Part shown: positions 6,699 to 9,679 of the stretch, piece by piece | How the letters are laid out: each line of letters opens with the position of its first letter | Numbering within the stretch: position 1 is the first letter of the stretch | Assembly: GCA_002705485.1 (NCBI GenBank) | Contig: PAGT01000004.1 | Span: 1 to 9,679 of the forward strand | Direction of reading: 5' to 3' | Source of the DNA: Flavobacteriales bacterium | Lineage (GTDB): Bacteria; Bacteroidota; Bacteroidia; Flavobacteriales; Flavobacteriaceae | Length of the DNA: 9,679 nt | Position numbers and translations under genes: made by a program | Notes under the pieces: model-generated | The model's database searches: none | The model's input: the letters and a program-made list of their open reading frames with translations, nothing else | What the model was told of the DNA's origin: nothing

Positions 6699-7715
6699 AT
6701 GAAGGATAATAAAGTTGTACTTATAACTGGAGCTGCTGGTTTTATCGGTTCATTTCTTGTGAGGAAATTCTTAGGTTCTGGTTATAAGGTTATTGGAATT
6801 GATGACATCAATAGTTACTATGATAAGAATTTAAAATTAAAGCGACTGAAAAATATAAAAGAATATTCGATCGTAAAAAATTCCAGTTGGTCTTTTTATA
6901 AAATCAGTATCGAAGATAAAACAAATATGCAAAAAATATTTTTAGACACAAAACCTCAAATTGTTGTTAACTTAGCTGCTCAGGCGGGGGTTAGATATTC
7001 TATCGTTAATCCATATTCATATGTTAAATCAAACCTTTTGGGATTCTCTAATGTTTTGGAGTTATGTCAATCCAATGATGTTAAACATTTAGTATATGCA
7101 TCAAGTAGTTCAGTTTATGGCTCTAATAATGAATATCCTTTTTCAGAGGAACATAAGGTTGATACTCCTTTAAGCTTTTATGCTGCCACAAAAATATCTA
7201 ACGAAATGATGGCTAATGCGTATAGTAATATTTATAAACTACCAATAACTGGACTTAGATTTTTTACTGTTTATGGTCCCTGGGGAAGACCCGATATGGC
7301 TCCAATGATTTTTGCAGATAAGATATTGCATAAAAAATCAATAACTGTTTTTAATCATGGAAATATGAGTAGGGATTTTACTTATATATCTGATATCGTT
7401 GATGGTACATATTTATGCTGTTTAAAAGTGCCTAAGACTAGTGATGCTTATCAGTCTGGTGATCCCTCAATACTACATAGGATATTTAATATTGGGAATG
7501 GAAATCCTGTTAAATTGCTCGACTTTATTGAGTTGTTGGAGGATGCTTTATCTTTAAAAGCAACAAAAATCTTCGAAAATATTCAGCCAGGAGATGTTGC
7601 ATCCACCTATGCATCTACCCAGAATTTAGAAAAATGGGTTGGCTATCAACCATCAATCAATATTAATGATGGAGTGCAAAAGTTTGCTAAATGGTACTTG
7701 GATTTTTATCAATAG
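6699..7715 (+). CDS. NAD-dependent UDP-sugar epimerase, UDP-glucuronate 4-epimerase type
   Basis: A complete 338-residue extended SDR enzyme, close to the usual length. It most resembles the UDP-glucuronate 4-epimerases (CapI/WbnF/Lpsl group), which turn UDP-glucuronate into UDP-galacturonate using bound NAD and would supply an acidic sugar. The Rossmann loop is ITGAAGFIG (residues 9-17). LAAQAGVRYS followed by NPYSYVKSNLLG is typical of this subgroup. The SSSS run at 135-138 before VYG and the Y161-x3-K165 pair form the catalytic site. RFFTVYGPWGRPDMAPMIFAD and MSRDFTYISDIVDG are strongly characteristic, as is QPGDVASTYAS near the end. The ATG is preceded directly by AAGAAG, too close to be a normal ribosome site. 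Its last 7 bp overlap the end of the sugar phosphotransferase on the other strand. A different 4-epimerase substrate cannot be excluded. Confidence 0.9.
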   Translation: MKDNKVVLITGAAGFIGSFLVRKFLGSGYKVIGIDDINSYYDKNLKLKRLKNIKEYSIVKNSSWSFYKISIEDKTNMQKIFLDTKPQIVVNLAAQAGVRYSIVNPYSYVKSNLLGFSNVLELCQSNDVKHLVYASSSSVYGSNNEYPFSEEHKVDTPLSFYAATKISNEMMANAYSNIYKLPITGLRFFTVYGPWGRPDMAPMIFADKILHKKSITVFNHGNMSRDFTYISDIVDGTYLCCLKVPKTSDAYQSGDPSILHRIFNIGNGNPVKLLDFIELLEDALSLKATKIFENIQPGDVASTYASTQNLEKWVGYQPSININDGVQKFAKWYLDFYQ

Positions 7716-9085
7716 TGTTTTTTTTGTGGTTTATAACCTCGCGCATTCAAAACTAATTTGATTGTTTTAAAAAAGATTAATAAGTCTAGAAAAAATGAGA
7801 AATTACTTATGTAATAGATGTCATAACTTAATTTTATTTTTGTATCTGAAATACTTGCTCCATATGGATAATTTACTTGTGCCCAACCACTAATACCAGG
7901 CTTTAAAACATATCTTGAGTTATAATAAGGAATTTCTTTAAAAAGTTTTTCTTCTATTTCGGGTCTTTCTGGTCTTGGCCCGATTAAACTCATACTTCCA
8001 GAAAGTACACAAATTAGTTGAGGTAATTCGTCAATTCTTACTGCTCTCATAATTTTACCTATACGAGTAATTCTCTTGTCGTTGTTATTAGACCACTGAA
8101 TACCTTCAATCTCAGCATTTACATGCATGCTTCTGAATTTTATTATTTTTATAATTTCTCCATTTAAACCTGTTCTTATTTGGGAATAAAAAATAGGACC
8201 TTTATCTTCCAAATAAATCAATAAACTTACTATTAAAATAATCGGTGAAGCTAACAATATAATTAAAAGGCTTATGAAAATATCACCTATTCTCTTAATC
8301 CTTATATGAAAACTATCTTCAATTGACTTTATTCTCATTATTAGTTGATACTTATTTTCTATCAAATTAGTTGGCACTCTATGGAACTCTTTTTCAAACC
8401 AATTAATCAAACTTATAACTTCTATTCCTGAGAGTTTTAGTTTATATAAATTATCTAAATTATCTTTATTAATTAAATTATTCTCATTTACAATTATACC
8501 TTTTAATCTTTTTGAATAATCTATTTTCAGAGTTTCCGAAGTGGATGCGAATTCTATTTTAGAATAGTTATTATTGGATTTTATTTCTTGCGTTAATCTC
8601 AAGTAATCTTCTCTAATGCCATAAAAAATCCATAAATTTCTTTTTTCATAAATCCTATAATTAATAATGCTAATAAAATACTGAAAAAATAAACTTATAA
8701 AACCAAGGTAAAAGATCGATTTAACAAATATATTATTTAGTAAGAAATCATTCTTATCAAAGAATAATTGATCTAAAATAATTAGTGAAGAAAACCAATT
8801 AACCAATACATATACGACTATACATAAGATTATCAATAAAAAAACTTTTAAAAACGAATTAAAAAGACTTTCTATTGAAATCTTTTTTTCTTTCATATAT
8901 CTTCCTAATATATAACTTATAGTTATCCAAAATAAACCTAAACTAATATTTACTAAATAATTTGGATAAGAATCAAATTCACTAAAATATATATGATTAT
9001 ATAAGGTTATAGATATGCAAAAATCTATAAGAATTGAAATTATCTTTCTTCTTCTTGTATTAATCCAAGTTAGTTTAATTTGCAT
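7709..9085 (-). CDS. Initiating sugar phosphotransferase (WcaJ/WbaP-type polyprenyl glycosylphosphotransferase)
   Basis: A complete 458-residue membrane enzyme that would start each repeat unit by moving a sugar-1-phosphate from a UDP-sugar to undecaprenyl phosphate on the inner membrane. Four hydrophobic segments (about 13-33, 41-61, 79-99 and 117-141) precede a cytoplasmic linker (145-255) that fits a diverged CoA_binding_3 fold. The catalytic domain begins at KRIGDIFISLLIILLASPII (264-283), the reentrant membrane helix. It continues with GPIFYSQIRTGLNG, KIIKFRSM (313-320), the DELPQL motif with the Asp352-Glu353 dyad, SLIGPRPERPE (366-376) and KPGISGWAQVN (395-405). Length and layout match WcaJ. 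ATG start; an in-frame TAG at 9100-9098 rules out a longer form. It follows the Wzy-family gene by 52 bp on the same strand, probably one transcript. The sugar specificity (glucose, galactose, GalNAc and so on) is not evident. Confidence 0.93.
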   Translation of the reverse strand: MQIKLTWINTRRRKIISILIDFCISITLYNHIYFSEFDSYPNYLVNISLGLFWITISYILGRYMKEKKISIESLFNSFLKVFLLIILCIVVYVLVNWFSSLIILDQLFFDKNDFLLNNIFVKSIFYLGFISLFFQYFISIINYRIYEKRNLWIFYGIREDYLRLTQEIKSNNNYSKIEFASTSETLKIDYSKRLKGIIVNENNLINKDNLDNLYKLKLSGIEVISLINWFEKEFHRVPTNLIENKYQLIMRIKSIEDSFHIRIKRIGDIFISLLIILLASPIILIVSLLIYLEDKGPIFYSQIRTGLNGEIIKIIKFRSMHVNAEIEGIQWSNNNDKRITRIGKIMRAVRIDELPQLICVLSGSMSLIGPRPERPEIEEKLFKEIPYYNSRYVLKPGISGWAQVNYPYGASISDTKIKLSYDIYYISNFSFFLDLLIFFKTIKLVLNARGYKPQKKHY

Positions 9086-9137
9086 TAATAAAATTAACTA
9101 ATTTACTTAATATATCATTTTTTAATTTGAAATTCTT

Positions 9138-9679
9138 TTAAAAAGAACTAGAAAGATTATCTTTATCTTGATCAAAAATATTTCTGGCACCCGAGACTAG
9201 AATCCAAAATACTATGCTTATACGCCCATCAAAATATTGAACATCAACTAATTGTGAAAACAAAAGTAATAAAATAGAAGTTAACCAAGCTTTATCAAAT
9301 ATTGATATTTGAATTGGTCTTTTAAAAAAAATAATTTTGCTGCTTACAAGAAACAAATAAGTAATTGGTAAAAGGATAAGTATTCCTGCAGGAATACCAT
9401 AGCTAACAAAAAGTTCTAAAGGTAGATTATGAGCATGACCTTTCCATAAACCCGTTTCATATTTGTAAATTTCTGGAAAGGAACCACCACCTGTTCCGAA
9501 AATGGGATTATTTATTATTGTTCTTATCGCGGAATTCCATATATCCAATCTTGAAATCTGAAAATCTGTAAATTCCATCCATATACTGCTTGGAATAATA
9601 GATCGTAAGAAATAAAAAATATTATTGCCAAATATAGGAAAAATAGTGGCGCTTAAAACTAAACATATTGATATGAGCA
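9138..9679 (-). CDS. Wzy/O-antigen ligase-family membrane protein, C-terminal part (5' end outside window)
   Basis: The last 180 codons of a polytopic membrane protein of the Wzy_C (O-antigen polymerase/ligase) family. The frame stays open to the right edge; translation from 9677 downward gives a membrane segment LISICLVLSATIFPIFG and then the large periplasmic loop, so the ATG at 9578 is almost certainly internal. The loop shows the family pattern: RLDIWNSAIRTIINNPIFGTGGGSF, then GHAHNLPLELFVSYGIP, with HAHN encoded at 9426-9437. Two to three membrane helices follow (ILILLPITYLFLV; AWLTSILLLLFSQLV; ISIVFWILVSGA) and a polar tail. The protein either polymerises undecaprenyl-linked repeat units or transfers finished glycan to its acceptor in the periplasm; motifs alone do not separate Wzy from WaaL. 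The gene sits 52 bp upstream of the initiating phosphotransferase, which favours the polymerase reading. Confidence 0.87.
   Translation of the reverse strand, partial: LISICLVLSATIFPIFGNNIFYFLRSIIPSSIWMEFTDFQISRLDIWNSAIRTIINNPIFGTGGGSFPEIYKYETGLWKGHAHNLPLELFVSYGIPAGILILLPITYLFLVSSKIIFFKRPIQISIFDKAWLTSILLLLFSQLVDVQYFDGRISIVFWILVSGARNIFDQDKDNLSSSF

Noticed and set aside
7728..7738. GGTT-TAT-AACC hairpin near the overlapping 3' ends
   Set aside because: The stem is only 4 bp, no T-run follows on either strand, and the site is within the phosphotransferase coding sequence.
9133..9147. TTCTTTT/AAAAGAA repeat over the stop codon of the Wzy-family gene
   Set aside because: It has a 1-3 base loop and no following T-tract in the direction of transcription; the next gene is co-directional 52 bp away.
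9138..9578. A 146-residue gene starting at the ATG at 9578
   Set aside because: The same frame continues without a stop to the window edge and encodes a membrane helix expected just before this loop, so the ATG is internal.

Overview
The window looks like part of a surface-polysaccharide (O-antigen or capsule-like) gene region of a marine picocyanobacterium, most likely a high-light type Prochlorococcus. The reasons are very AT-rich DNA throughout, including AT-dominated codon choice and almost no Shine-Dalgarno sequences, and an outer-membrane protein at 4537-6621 that resembles the cyanobacterial LptD-like (OstA plus DUF3769) family. The genus assignment is inference; no rRNA or other marker gene is present.

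Layout, left to right: the 3' end of a wecB-type UDP-GlcNAc 2-epimerase gene (1-330, +); a GT-B glycosyltransferase (337-1497, -); a 306-bp AT-rich divergent spacer (1498-1803); a bifunctional mannose-1-phosphate guanylyltransferase/mannose-6-phosphate isomerase (1804-3249, +); a GT4 glycosyltransferase starting at TTG (3287-4408, +); the LptD-like outer-membrane protein (4537-6621, -); a UDP-glucuronate 4-epimerase-type SDR protein (6699-7715, +); a WcaJ/WbaP-type initiating sugar phosphotransferase (7709-9085, -); and the C-terminal part of a Wzy/O-antigen ligase-family membrane protein (9138 to the right edge, -). All complete genes are intact; there are no frameshifts, insertion sequences, tRNA genes or CRISPR arrays.

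Together the genes cover most steps of a Wzx/Wzy-type pathway. Three enzymes supply activated sugars (UDP-ManNAc, GDP-mannose, probably UDP-galacturonate). The WcaJ-like enzyme would load the first sugar phosphate on undecaprenyl phosphate, the two GT-B enzymes would extend the repeat unit, the Wzy-family protein would polymerise or ligate, and the LptD-like barrel would place the lipopolysaccharide in the outer membrane. A flippase and chain-length regulator are not in the window.

The least ordinary aspects are organisational: five strand switches in eight genes, an overlapping tail-to-tail gene pair, a palindromic -10 box that could serve both divergent genes at 6622-6698, and an outer-membrane assembly gene inside a sugar-variation locus. 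I see no clearly new biological system here.
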